64,000 nt of DNA from NCBI GenBank assembly GCA_029210695.1, contig JARGFH010000009.1, positions 1-64,000 on the forward strand, read 5' to 3'. The notes beneath the pieces are model-generated. The model was not told the DNA's origin, ran no database searches, and saw only the letters and a list, made by a program, of their open reading frames with translations. Made by a program: the position numbers and the translations under genes. Below are positions 45,385 to 54,668 of this stretch, piece after piece; the first letter of the stretch is position 1, and each line of letters begins with the position of its first letter. Source of the DNA: Acidimicrobiia bacterium. GTDB taxonomy: Bacteria; Actinomycetota; Acidimicrobiia; Spongiisociales; JAHEDJ01.

Positions 45385-46214
45385 GTCTGGACCTGCTCGA
45401 GGAAAGCCTCTAGTCGGTTTCGCTCGAACCCAAGGTACGCCTTATTGCGCCTTTCCATCAGATCGAAATCGACCTCATGGGCATCGAACTCCGGCCCATC
45501 GACGCACGCAAATCGAGTTTCGCCACCGACACTCACCCGACACCCGCCGCACATGCCGGTTCCGTCCACCATGATCGGATTGAGACTCACGATCGTCTTG
45601 ATGCCGAACGGCCGCGTCACATCTGCGACGGCGCGCATCATGGGTATCGGTCCGATCGCCAGCACCAGGTCGAGGGTTTTGCCCTCATCGATGAGCCCCT
45701 GCAGTTTCTGCGTGACGAATCCGTGGAAACCGTAGCTCCCATCATCGGTGCATGGATAGAACTCGTCGGAGATGTCCCGGAGCGCCGGTTCCATGATTAC
45801 GTACTCCCTGGAACGACCTCCAACGATCGAAATCACGTAGTTGCCCGCACGCTTGAGGGCGACGGCCGTCGGGTAGGCAATCGCAGTGCCCACTCCCCCG
45901 CCGATCGACACGGCCGTTCCGAAGTTCTGAATATGCGATGGCATCCCCAGCGGCCCTGCTACATCATGGATAGAAGCCCCGGCCCCGAGCGTGTTCAAGT
46001 GTTTGGTTGTCTTGCCGACACCCTGGACGATGACGGCAATCCAGCCTCCGGATGCGTCACCGTCGGCGATGGTGAGCGGGATACGTTCACCATCCGCGGC
46101 TACTCGGAGTATGACGAACTGTCCGGCCCGGCGCGAGCGAGCGATCGACGGTGCCTCGATGCGGAAGTACTTGACGTCAGGCGCCAGAAAGCGTGCCTCG
46201 AGAATACGAAACAT
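45381..46214 (-). CDS. NfnA/SudB-type ferredoxin-NADP reductase small subunit
   Basis: A 277-residue subunit of the FNR-like superfamily. FAD motif RAGQFVILRV, NAD-binding IGGGVGTAIAYPTAVALK, and a C-terminal [2Fe-2S] set GMCGGCRVSV…FACVDGPEF. Paired with the GltD-like protein it forms a SudAB/NfnAB-type complex linking ferredoxin, NADPH and NADH. The start is ATG 46214; ATGs further upstream (46226, 46247) are possible. In anaerobes such complexes bifurcate electrons. Confidence 0.88.
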   Translation of the reverse strand: MFRILEARFLAPDVKYFRIEAPSIARSRRAGQFVILRVAADGERIPLTIADGDASGGWIAVIVQGVGKTTKHLNTLGAGASIHDVAGPLGMPSHIQNFGTAVSIGGGVGTAIAYPTAVALKRAGNYVISIVGGRSREYVIMEPALRDISDEFYPCTDDGSYGFHGFVTQKLQGLIDEGKTLDLVLAIGPIPMMRAVADVTRPFGIKTIVSLNPIMVDGTGMCGGCRVSVGGETRFACVDGPEFDAHEVDFDLMERRNKAYLGFERNRLEAFLEQVQT

Positions 46215-46368
46215 GATTGAGCCCATCAGGCAAACGACATTCTTCATCACGCATATTGGCGGGCAACCGGGGCAATACCCAGTGACCAAGGTCCCAACGG
46301 CCCCTCCGTGCGACCCGAACGGAGTCGAAAACCCTCACATAGACACCCGGCGGTCGGCCGGTGCACAG

Positions 46369-47670
46369 CTATTGGCTGGCCCGGCGGCGCACGCCGAGCA
46401 TCCAGGCGCCGGCGACGACCGCCACCGCAGGGACGAAGGCGACACCCGTGGTGTCCGGAGTGACGAAACCGTCAAGAGCCAGCCGGGCGAAGCCCCACAT
46501 GACGACCAACACGCCCGCAACTACTCCGAGGAGCGCCGCCGGTGCAGACGGGCGGTTCTCTTCGAACTGCCCGAAAATCCCAACTAGTCCCGCCAGCGGG
46601 AGGAGCAGGATGGCGAACCAGAGCGGGCGAGACCACCACCACCCGGCACTGAGCGGCTCTATTCCAAAGCCGATTCCATCGAGCCATATGGCAAGTCCCA
46701 GAACCGACACCATCGCGGTCATATGCCACAAATAGACGGTCATGATCCGGCCGTTGCCAGCGATCACAACTGCCCATGGGAACGGGCGTTCGAGCCAGTT
46801 CGAAACGGGCCGGCTGAACACCAGCATGACCCCGATTTGCAGCACGGCGAGCATCATGAGAGCGATTGTTGGAGGGAGGTTGTTGGTCCATTCGGATCCC
46901 GGTACGCCGACCATGCTGACCGGGTAGGGACCCGGGCCGGTCAAAGCAACGAGACCGGCGTAGCCCGCTCCCGCCAGGGCCAACGAGCCCACCCGGCTCC
47001 GCGGCAGCACATCCCGTTGCCAGAGGACACCGAGCTGATGGATACCAAGCCAGACGAACAGGAAGTTGGTCCAACCGACCACCGGCACCCCCATTCCATG
47101 ACCAAGCCAATCGACGGCTGCGGCAATGCTGAACAGCCCGGCCGGCACCGCCCATCCGAATCTGCGGTCGAGTTCGATCATGATCGGAGCCAGCGCAACG
47201 ACACCGATGTACACCGCCAGAAACCAGAGGGGAACCGCAACCACCTGCGTCCCGATCCGTAGAAGGCGGGCGTCCACGCCGGCCGTGACCAGAGCGAACG
47301 TCACGGCTACCCAGGCGCCGGCCAGGATCATCGTCGGCCGGAGCAGCCTGGCCGTCCGGCCCTGAAGCCAGATGGCGTACCCGTGCCCGCCCCGTCGTGC
47401 GGCGGACCAGGAAACGGCGTTGGCGAAACCTCCAACGATGAAGAACACGGGCATCACTTGAAGAACCCAGGTGAGATACTGCATCTTCGGCGCGGCTGCC
47501 AGCAGATGATCAATCTCAACTTCGCCGTCACGAACCAACACGACCGCCATCAACCAGTGGCCCAGTACCACCACCGCGATCGAGAAGAGCCGAAGGAAGT
47601 CGATGTAGCGATCTCGCTCCGGCGGTGTCCGGTCGGCCATGGTCCTGGCTCGTTTCCACATGGTCTGCAT
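46369..47670 (-). CDS. Acyltransferase 3-family membrane protein
   Basis: A 433-residue membrane protein with about ten hydrophobic segments. The N-terminal RDRYIDFLRLFSIAVVVLGHWL (catalytic His in the acyltransferase-3 motif) and the C-terminal pattern match PF01757. The family O-acylates sugars or cell-envelope glycans. ATG 47670 has AGGAGGAG five bases upstream. The next gene on the other strand begins 154 bp away. Confidence 0.9.
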   Translation of the reverse strand: MQTMWKRARTMADRTPPERDRYIDFLRLFSIAVVVLGHWLMAVVLVRDGEVEIDHLLAAAPKMQYLTWVLQVMPVFFIVGGFANAVSWSAARRGGHGYAIWLQGRTARLLRPTMILAGAWVAVTFALVTAGVDARLLRIGTQVVAVPLWFLAVYIGVVALAPIMIELDRRFGWAVPAGLFSIAAAVDWLGHGMGVPVVGWTNFLFVWLGIHQLGVLWQRDVLPRSRVGSLALAGAGYAGLVALTGPGPYPVSMVGVPGSEWTNNLPPTIALMMLAVLQIGVMLVFSRPVSNWLERPFPWAVVIAGNGRIMTVYLWHMTAMVSVLGLAIWLDGIGFGIEPLSAGWWWSRPLWFAILLLPLAGLVGIFGQFEENRPSAPAALLGVVAGVLVVMWGFARLALDGFVTPDTTGVAFVPAVAVVAGAWMLGVRRRASQ

Positions 47671-47824
47671 TGGCTCCTCCTGAATTCCGGACCCTCAGAA
47701 GACCAGATGTGGGCGGTTGCTGCATCGGGGGCCCACCCTGGTTTCCGGGTCGGGGATACCTGGGCTCTCTCCGGGTCTGCCGCCGGCGCGGCTAGCGTGA
47801 TTGGTGGAACCTGAAAGGAGCCTC

Positions 47825-50152
47825 GTGCGGTTGCGGCTAGCCCTGACATTTGTCCTGATGTCGACACTGCTCCCGGTGGCGGCATTCGCCCAGACGACCA
47901 TTGAGTGCCCCGCGTTTGAAGGCATCACGTGCGATGGCGCCGTCACCGATACGACCGGGATGATCCAGGACGACGCCGGTCTGGAAGAAGCGGTCGGGCG
48001 TCTCGTCGCGACGTACGGGCACGAAACGGCCGTTGTCGTCGTCGACGGCACCGGCGGTCGGTCGGTCGAGGAATTCGCCATCGACCTTGGGGACGCTTGG
48101 GGGGTCGGCGATCCGGAGCGCAACGATGGGATCGTCATCGCCGTCGACCTCGCCTCACGTATCACGACTATCCAGCACGGGCCCGGCCTCAACGATGTCC
48201 CGCGGGATTTCGATTCGATCGCGGCGGTGGCCAACAGCTTCTTCGCAGCCGGCAACTTCGACGGTGGCCTGCTCGCCATCATCGGTTCCTTGGATGAAGC
48301 CCTCGCCGCGTTCGCGGCCGGCGAAACAGCTTCGAGCAACACGGTCGGTGAGGTGATGGAAGGCTTCACGCCCGATCAGACGACCACAAGCACCGGGGGC
48401 GGGCCCAACCTGGCGATCATCGGCGGAGCTCTGGGCGTGGCATTGCTCGGCGGCCTCGGTGTAACCGGCGTAGCAGTGCGGAGTCAGCGCCGTACCCGCA
48501 CCCGCCGCCTGCGCAAGGAACTCGTTGACGGAGAACTCGCCCGTCTCGACGTTGCCGGCCACGAGCTCCCCCTGCTGCGGGACTTTCTCATGGAGGTCGA
48601 GGTCGCCACGACCGAAGCGTCGACTGCGGACATCGTGAGGGTCCTCACCGACGTGGCGGAGATCCGGCGACCCGACCTCGATGCTGCGGTTGAGGCGGCC
48701 CACCGTCACCGACTTCTCAACATCATCGACCGGGACCGCATGATGGGTGCTGCCGAAGTGCCCCTGGAGCTTCAGGTCGCAGGCGAGAGAGATGTGCTCG
48801 AAGGGGCAATACAGGCCGCCGCCAGGGAGTCGCTGGAGATCGACCTCGACGATGAACCCACCTTCGAGGTACGACGCCGCGAGCTGACCGACTTGGTGGA
48901 CGGGTTACGCCCCTACCGGGTGGCTGAGGCCAGGGCCCGAGTGGCGGCCACCGTGGACCAGCGACTGGTCGAGACTGCGATCGGGCATGCATTGCTCACC
49001 GACCTGGGCGAGCGGTTCTTGAAGGTTGCTCCGGTACTCCGCGAGACGCCGCAGGTGGGGGTGGCGTTGGAAACGCTGGAACTGGCGTATGCGACGGCGC
49101 GGGCCAAGACGGATGCTCTCGAGACCCTATATGCACAGTTGCCCGCCTCTTCGGCTCGACCGGCGGTCGCCGCCGCCCTGGCCGACCTCGAACCCGACGC
49201 CGATCGGGCCTTTGCCCGCTATGAACGGGTCCGACAGGAACTCGACGAAAAGGCGGCCGACCTCAAGCAGGACGGACTCGACGTCGCCGCGATTGCCGCA
49301 CTGCTGTTGCTCAACCGGGATGAAGGGTCCGTTCCGGAGTTCCTTGCCGCGTATAGCCGCAATCGGGACGAGCAACTCACTCCCTCTGAATCGGTGGAGT
49401 ATGCCCTGGTCGGGCTCTCCAATCCGCGCCGGGTGGCGGCGATCCGGGAACAATCGAAACGATTAGGGCTTCCCGTTGCCATCACGGCCGCGCTGCTCGA
49501 GCGACGCACCGACGGGGTGGCCGTCTATCAGGAGTTGCTCGACGACCTGGCAGAAGTGGGCCTCACCGGCGATACCCGGCGGACAATCGCCGGGATTCTG
49601 GCCGTATCGCTCGAGCCTGCTCAGGCAGTTCGCAGATGGTCGGAAGCCAGAGATGCTCTGGTGGCTCTGGGACTTGAGGGATCCTACGCCGACATCGCAG
49701 CAGCCTTCGGCGCCTCCGATGCACGCGGACCCCGGGAGTTCGCGCTGGCCTATGCCGCCCAGCGCCAGGCGCTTTCCCGCTCCTCGATCGACGACGCCGA
49801 CCGCTTCGCCCCCGAACTAGCCCATACCGGCACGTCGCGCCAGACCGATACATGGACGGGACGTCCCATCCCGGCCAGATTCGGCTCCTTCGATCCCTTC
49901 ACACTGCTCTTCTACCACTGGGTCATTACCGGCGGTCATTCCGGCAGCTATGGCTGGGAGCCCGTCTATCAGGATACTTCCTGGGCCAAGGACACGAACT
50001 CGTGGTTTGGCGGGTTCTCGGGTGGCGGATTCGGCGGTGGCGGAGGTGGTAGTTCAAGCTGGGGCGGCGGCGGATGGAGTTCCGGCAGCTTCGGTGGGTT
50101 CAGCGGCGGTGGAGGGTTTTCCGGCGGCGGCGGTGGATCTAGTAGCTGGTAA
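47825..50152 (+). CDS. Very large TPM-domain membrane protein with Gly/Ser-rich C terminus
   Basis: A 775-residue protein. Signal peptide (residues 1-22, cleavage after AFA), a TPM domain (about 30-150, with VEEFAIDLGDAWGVGDPERNDG), a transmembrane helix (about 193-218), then a long helical Ala/Glu/Arg-rich region (about 230-680) and a C-terminal tail of repeats of GGGG, SSSW and FSGG. Ordinary TPM proteins are 200-300 residues. GTG 47825 has AAAGGAG upstream. TPM proteins are linked to membrane processes; function unknown. The tail suggests surface or cytosolic anchoring. Confidence 0.88.
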   Translation: MRLRLALTFVLMSTLLPVAAFAQTTIECPAFEGITCDGAVTDTTGMIQDDAGLEEAVGRLVATYGHETAVVVVDGTGGRSVEEFAIDLGDAWGVGDPERNDGIVIAVDLASRITTIQHGPGLNDVPRDFDSIAAVANSFFAAGNFDGGLLAIIGSLDEALAAFAAGETASSNTVGEVMEGFTPDQTTTSTGGGPNLAIIGGALGVALLGGLGVTGVAVRSQRRTRTRRLRKELVDGELARLDVAGHELPLLRDFLMEVEVATTEASTADIVRVLTDVAEIRRPDLDAAVEAAHRHRLLNIIDRDRMMGAAEVPLELQVAGERDVLEGAIQAAARESLEIDLDDEPTFEVRRRELTDLVDGLRPYRVAEARARVAATVDQRLVETAIGHALLTDLGERFLKVAPVLRETPQVGVALETLELAYATARAKTDALETLYAQLPASSARPAVAAALADLEPDADRAFARYERVRQELDEKAADLKQDGLDVAAIAALLLLNRDEGSVPEFLAAYSRNRDEQLTPSESVEYALVGLSNPRRVAAIREQSKRLGLPVAITAALLERRTDGVAVYQELLDDLAEVGLTGDTRRTIAGILAVSLEPAQAVRRWSEARDALVALGLEGSYADIAAAFGASDARGPREFALAYAAQRQALSRSSIDDADRFAPELAHTGTSRQTDTWTGRPIPARFGSFDPFTLLFYHWVITGGHSGSYGWEPVYQDTSWAKDTNSWFGGFSGGGFGGGGGGSSSWGGGGWSSGSFGGFSGGGGFSGGGGGSSSW

Positions 50153-50212
50153 CCCGTCACAGCTGCCGACGATCGGATACGCTTGCGTATCGGGACTCAA
50201 TGGAGGTATGCA

Positions 50213-50644
50213 ATGGCGACGATCGGTGATGTGATATCGGAAAAAGGCTCGGACGTGGTTCGCATCGGGCAGGAAAACACGGTCTTTGAGGCAATACGGG
50301 CAATGGTCGATGCCAATTGCGGGGCGCTTCTCGTGACCGAGGACGACGAGATCGCCGGCATTATCACCGAGCGTGACTATCTTCGCCGAATCGCTCTCGA
50401 GGGCCGGACGTCCAAGAAGACCCTTGTGAAAGAAATCATGAGCGCCCCGGTCTTGTACGTGGAGCCGTCTTGTGATGTCGAAGAAGCTCTGGCTCTGATG
50501 ACAGACCGAAGAATTCGCCACCTGCCGGTTGTCGCAGACGACAGCTTGAAGGGCATCGTTTCCATTGGGGATCTCGTCCGATTTCAGACCAAGGAACAGA
50601 GCTTCCACATCCAGTACCTCGAGGAATATATCTCAGCCCGGTAG
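50213..50644 (+). CDS. Tandem CBS-domain protein
   Basis: A 143-residue protein consisting of two CBS domains, residues 5-65 (VDANCGALLVTEDDEIAGIITERD) and 70-130 (MTDRRIRHLPVVADDSLKGIVSIGDL). CBS pairs bind adenosyl ligands such as AMP, ATP or SAM. GGAGG precedes ATG 50213. It may be cotranscribed with the TPM gene 60 bp upstream. No partner enzyme is fused. Confidence 0.9.
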   Translation: MATIGDVISEKGSDVVRIGQENTVFEAIRAMVDANCGALLVTEDDEIAGIITERDYLRRIALEGRTSKKTLVKEIMSAPVLYVEPSCDVEEALALMTDRRIRHLPVVADDSLKGIVSIGDLVRFQTKEQSFHIQYLEEYISAR

Positions 50645-50647
50645 CGG

Positions 50648-51244
50648 TCATTCCGGGGGCAATTGCCAAGGGTTACCCTCGATCATTCGCCCGCGATCTC
50701 GCGCGCCACGACGGGTCACGGGAATCTCATACCCGGAATCCCCGGCGAGACGCCCTCGGTCCCGTTCCGTGAGGTCGGCGTTCGTCACGTTGAGAAACCG
50801 CTCAGCCTCCGGATCAGATCGTGCGTCGGTTCCTCGAACCCTGGCGAGGAAGGCGCGTCGATCGGCCCGTTCGGCACGCCAGCCGTCCTCTGCAGTTCGC
50901 TTCCCCGCTCTTCCGGTCGTCCAACCGGCCAACAGGAGTGCGAGGGCACCCAGTCCGCCTAATCCGGTCGTGGTGAGACTCCCGGCGCCGAACGCCAGCA
51001 CTCCCAGCGCACACCGGATGTCGACCAGGTCGTCTTCAGACAACGCGAACTCGACCGCGGCCGTGCCCGCCAGCACAACCCCAAGGAATGAGGCGGCCAA
51101 CCCCATAGCCCAGGGGATCAACCCGAACGTCATCGGTCCGGAGAAGCTGTGGAATCCGGCGAAGAGCCCAAGCAGAGCCGATGCTGCCAGCAGGACAACC
51201 GTCAGCTCGCGATAGCGTGCTTGGAAGGACGGGCAGAGTTTCAT
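50648..51244 (-). CDS. Hypothetical membrane protein
   Basis: A 198-residue protein with four hydrophobic stretches in residues 12-115 (VVLLAASALLGLFAG, FGLIPWAMGLAASFLGVVLAG, ALGVLAFGAGSLTTTGLGG, LGALALLLAGW), then a highly charged, Arg-rich tail. ATG 51244. No family recognised. Only three bases separate its stop from the convergent CBS gene's stop. Confidence 0.65.
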   Translation of the reverse strand: MKLCPSFQARYRELTVVLLAASALLGLFAGFHSFSGPMTFGLIPWAMGLAASFLGVVLAGTAAVEFALSEDDLVDIRCALGVLAFGAGSLTTTGLGGLGALALLLAGWTTGRAGKRTAEDGWRAERADRRAFLARVRGTDARSDPEAERFLNVTNADLTERDRGRLAGDSGYEIPVTRRGARDRGRMIEGNPWQLPPE

Positions 51245-51265
51245 GCCTGCGCAAACTGATGATGG

Positions 51266-51424
51266 ATGACCAACATGGGGGATCTCAATCGACAGGCAAA
51301 GCTTGTCGCTTCTCTCGTGGTTTTCACGTCTGTTGGTATTGTCGGCATCACAGGAGGTTTCGTGAAGCTAATTGAGTGCGTTCCGATCACGCGTGCGCCT
51401 AGAAACGCGCTCATCCACGCATGA
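51266..51424 (+). CDS. Small ORF, 52 aa, carrying a duplicated ftcD start
   Basis: From ATG 51266 a 52-codon frame encodes an amphipathic N terminus, one hydrophobic helix (LVASLVVFTSVGIVGITGG) and then VKLIECVP, the exact first eight residues of ftcD at 52651. An internal CACAGGAGG plus GTG (51362) marks the duplicated start. The TGA overlaps the GT87-like ATG. It may be a small coupled membrane protein or a leftover of ftcD duplication. Confidence in a functional protein is low. Confidence 0.35.
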   Translation: MTNMGDLNRQAKLVASLVVFTSVGIVGITGGFVKLIECVPITRAPRNALIHA

Positions 51425-52542
51425 TCGACCGCCGATGGCGACTCAAGCGCTATCCACAGGCCGTACTCCTGGCGTTGCTAGCCGGATGGGCATTTGCCGT
51501 GGCGGTTGGCTCCGACAAACCGGCGGACACCGGACTCCTCGGGGGCGACTATCCCGCCTTCTATGTCGCCGGATCCATCGTCAACGAGGGCCTGGCCGAT
51601 CGCCTCTACGATTTCGAGCTGCAAGCTTCCATGCAAGCAGACCTGGTGCCGGACGGGTTCCTACCGTTTGCATATCCACCGTTTGCCGCTGCTGCCTACG
51701 CCCCGTTGGCGCTCCTGCCATATCGAACCTCGTACGCCCTCTTCACCATCATTTCGTTCTCTGCACTCGCATTGGCGATCTGGCTCCTTCGCCCGATCAC
51801 TCCGCTGGTTCGCGATTACCCGTGGATCGCTATGGCCGGTGCCGCCCTGTTCTATCCGATGCTGCGCGCGATCATCGGCGGCCAGAACACCGTGATCAGT
51901 CTCCTGATCGTGGTGGGCACCTGGCGGCTGATACGCGCCGACAGGAACTTCACAGCCGGTATCGTCCTCAGCCTTCTTGCCTTCAAGCCACAATTCCTGC
52001 TGCCGATCCTTGGAGTGGTGTGGCTGGCTCGAAAGCATCGCGCCGTGTACGGGTGCCTGGCGGGCATCGGCGTCCTCTACTTTGCCGGCGTTGCCCTGAC
52101 CGGTTGGTCCTGGCCGATCGATTGGTGGTCCGAAGCGACCTCATTCGCGCTTGCCAACGATGCTGTGAACGGCCTGAATTTCGTGACCTGGCACCAGTTG
52201 GCGCTTTGGCTCGACGTCGAACCGGCATGGATCGCTCTCTCATCGGTAACGGCAGGGTGGATCGCCTGGACTGCCTACCGACATGGAAGGAGCGACCTGT
52301 CGGGCGTCTTAGCCATGACCTTGCCCGGGGCTGTGCTGCTGGCGCCTCATGCGCTCTTCTACGACGTGGGACTCGCTCTCCCTTCACTGTTCATACTGGC
52401 CGACCGGCGCAACGGGCGCGTCGCCGTCGTCCTGTGGATCGCCGGCCTCACTCACCTGCTCGGTTCCGCCCTCGGCTTCAACCCCTTGATATTCCTGCTT
52501 CTGTTCATGGTCATCGCCACCCGGAAAAGCATCCGATCATGA
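51421..52542 (+). CDS. Glycosyltransferase 87 (DUF2029)-like membrane protein
   Basis: A 373-residue polytopic protein with about ten transmembrane segments. The first loop has the conserved acidic GGDYPAFYVAGSIVNEG of GT-C mannosyltransferases; later motifs include ALFYPMLRAIIGGQNT and AFKPQFLLPILG. GT87 enzymes use polyprenyl-phosphate-mannose to extend glycolipids such as PIMs, which fits the Ppm1-like gene at 21176-21907. ATG 51421 overlaps the upstream small ORF. It separates a copy of the ftcD start from the real ftcD. Confidence 0.82.
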   Translation: MIDRRWRLKRYPQAVLLALLAGWAFAVAVGSDKPADTGLLGGDYPAFYVAGSIVNEGLADRLYDFELQASMQADLVPDGFLPFAYPPFAAAAYAPLALLPYRTSYALFTIISFSALALAIWLLRPITPLVRDYPWIAMAGAALFYPMLRAIIGGQNTVISLLIVVGTWRLIRADRNFTAGIVLSLLAFKPQFLLPILGVVWLARKHRAVYGCLAGIGVLYFAGVALTGWSWPIDWWSEATSFALANDAVNGLNFVTWHQLALWLDVEPAWIALSSVTAGWIAWTAYRHGRSDLSGVLAMTLPGAVLLAPHALFYDVGLALPSLFILADRRNGRVAVVLWIAGLTHLLGSALGFNPLIFLLLFMVIATRKSIRS

Positions 52543-52650
52543 ACTGCCCGACTCATCCCCGGTCGTTGTCAGCCGCTCAGGGTTCTGTGGATGCCATGCT
52601 CGAAGTGGTCCGCGACGGCGCGCTGTATCGTCAGCGCGAAAGGAGGCCTT

Positions 52651-54294
52651 GTGAAGCTCATTGAGTGTGTCCCCAATTTCAGCGAGGGGCGGGACCGGAC
52701 CGTCATCGGGGAAATCACGGATGCCGTGGGGCGGGTTGAGGGTGTCCGGCTGCTGGACGTCGACCCGGGGGCAGCCACCAATCGCACGGTAGTGACGTTC
52801 GTCGGACCTCCGGAGGCAGTCGAGCGGGCCGCATTCTCGGCAATCAAGCGCGCCTCTGAACTGATAGACATGCGCACCCATCATGGAGAGCACCCGCGAA
52901 TGGGGGCGACCGACGTTTGCCCCTTTGTTCCGCTCGAAGGAGCGTCGATGGGCGATTGCATCGAGATCGCCAGACGGCTCGGCGAGCGGGTTGGACGCGA
53001 GCTAGCGATTCCGGTCTTCCTCTACGAGCATGCCGCTCCGGAGGGTCGCCGGTCGCTGGCCGATGTCCGGCGGGGCGAATATGAGGGTCTCCAGCATCGA
53101 GCGCAAACACCAGATTTCGGTCCGACCTACAACGCCTCCGCCGGAGCCACTGCAATCGGCGCACGGCAGTTCCTCATTGCGTACAACGTCAACCTCAATA
53201 CCAAGGACCGCCGGCTCGCCCATCGGATAGCCCAGGCCGTACGAGAGCTCGGCACGCCCCAGCGCAACGAAGACGGCACAGTCCAGAAGGATGCCAACGG
53301 ACAGACCGTGTTCGAACCTGGCCGGTTCAAGGAGGTCAAGGGCGTCGGCTGGTATATCGACGAATACCGGCGAGCGCAGGTGTCGCTCAATCTGACCGAT
53401 TTCTCGGAGTCGCCCCTGCATCTCGTCTTCGACGCCTGTCGAGAAGAGGCCGCCAAACTCGGGCTTCGGGTGACCGGTAGTGAGCTGATAGGGCTGGTGC
53501 CCCGCCGAGCCCTCCTCGCCGCAGGTGACCACTACCTGACGGCCCAGGGGGCAACGACGGGCGCCCCGGAAGCCGAACGCATCCAGACTGCCGTCCTCTC
53601 GCTGGGATTGAATGAACTGGCGCCGTTCGACCCGAACACCAAGATCATCGAGTATGCCTTCGCCGATCGGCCCGGAGGTCTGGCAGGCTTGCCCGTTGCC
53701 TCTTTCGTGGACGAGCTCTCCACCGCCACGCCGGCTCCCGGTGGAGGGAGTGCCGCTGCGCTAGCGGGTGCCCTCGGCGCCGCGCTCTCCGCAATGGTGG
53801 CGTCGCTCACCTACGCCAAGCAGGGTATGGAATCAGAACGCCCGGAGATGCAAGACCTCGGCATCACTGCTCAGGATCTCAAAGACTGGTTTGTTTCTGC
53901 GATCGATCGCGACACTGATGCATTCAATGCCGTCCTCAGCGCCAGGCGTCTGCCGCGCTCAACACCGGCGGAAACCGAGTACCGCCTGGCGGCGATAGCA
54001 GCGGCGGACCTCGGTGCAACCCTGGTTCCACTCGAAGTGCTCGAACGAAGCGTCGACGCACTCGAACTGATCTTGACGGCAGCCAGGAGAGGCAATCCGA
54101 CGTCTGTCACCGACGCCGGTGTCGGTGGGTGGTGCGGGCTGGCCGCTGCGGAGGGTGCTTCCATGAACGTGCGGGTCAACCTGAACGGACTCGGGGGTGA
54201 ACACGCCGGACTTCTCCAACGTCACGACACAGCACTCCGCAAGGCGCGAGAACTCGCCGCCGAGATCACGCGGTCGGTAGAGGAACGCCTATGA
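52651..54294 (+). CDS. ftcD: Bifunctional glutamate formimidoyltransferase / formimidotetrahydrofolate cyclodeaminase
   Basis: A 547-residue two-domain enzyme of histidine degradation and folate metabolism. Residues 1-325 are the formiminotransferase (KLIECVPNFSEGRD, HHGEHPRMGATDVCPF); residues 340-545 are the cyclodeaminase (PAPGGGSAAALAGALGAAL). Together they move the formimino group of formiminoglutamate to tetrahydrofolate, then release ammonia to give methenyl-THF. The full-length fusion is typical of vertebrates and found in some bacteria. GTG 52651 has AGGAGG 6 nt upstream. Other hut genes are not in the window. Confidence 0.95.
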   Translation: MKLIECVPNFSEGRDRTVIGEITDAVGRVEGVRLLDVDPGAATNRTVVTFVGPPEAVERAAFSAIKRASELIDMRTHHGEHPRMGATDVCPFVPLEGASMGDCIEIARRLGERVGRELAIPVFLYEHAAPEGRRSLADVRRGEYEGLQHRAQTPDFGPTYNASAGATAIGARQFLIAYNVNLNTKDRRLAHRIAQAVRELGTPQRNEDGTVQKDANGQTVFEPGRFKEVKGVGWYIDEYRRAQVSLNLTDFSESPLHLVFDACREEAAKLGLRVTGSELIGLVPRRALLAAGDHYLTAQGATTGAPEAERIQTAVLSLGLNELAPFDPNTKIIEYAFADRPGGLAGLPVASFVDELSTATPAPGGGSAAALAGALGAALSAMVASLTYAKQGMESERPEMQDLGITAQDLKDWFVSAIDRDTDAFNAVLSARRLPRSTPAETEYRLAAIAAADLGATLVPLEVLERSVDALELILTAARRGNPTSVTDAGVGGWCGLAAAEGASMNVRVNLNGLGGEHAGLLQRHDTALRKARELAAEITRSVEERL

Positions 54295-54668
54295 ACGAAT
54301 TGGTACCCGGGTTGTCGGGGTCCCACCAGGCCGTCGTGGCAGAAGCCGATACCGCCATTGCCCTCGGGAGCGGATCGGTGCCGGTTCTAGCTACTCCGCG
54401 CCTCGTTGCCTGGTTGGAAGCGGCAGCCGTTGCCGCCCTCGCCTGCGCCATCCCGGACGGCTCTACCACCGTGGGAACCCACATCGATCTTCGACACACG
54501 GCACCTACGGCCGTCGGTCGGCAGGTCGACGTCGTCGCCACCGTCTCCTCAGTAGAAGGGCGCACGATCGCGTTTGAACTTCAGGCCCAAGACGGCGGCA
54601 AACCAATCGCCTCCGGTCTGCATCTCCGCGTAATCGTCGACGCGGAGAGGTTCCTCAACAGCCTTTGA
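54291..54668 (+). CDS. Hot-dog thioesterase (FlK-like)
   Basis: A 125-residue single hot-dog-fold protein resembling fluoroacetyl-CoA thioesterase FlK-type proteins: ATPRLVAWLEAAAVAALA, then VGTHIDLRHTAPTAVGRQV. It hydrolyses acyl-CoA or a similar thioester. ATG 54291 overlaps the ftcD stop by 4 bp. The substrate is not known. Confidence 0.8.
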   Translation: MNELVPGLSGSHQAVVAEADTAIALGSGSVPVLATPRLVAWLEAAAVAALACAIPDGSTTVGTHIDLRHTAPTAVGRQVDVVATVSSVEGRTIAFELQAQDGGKPIASGLHLRVIVDAERFLNSL

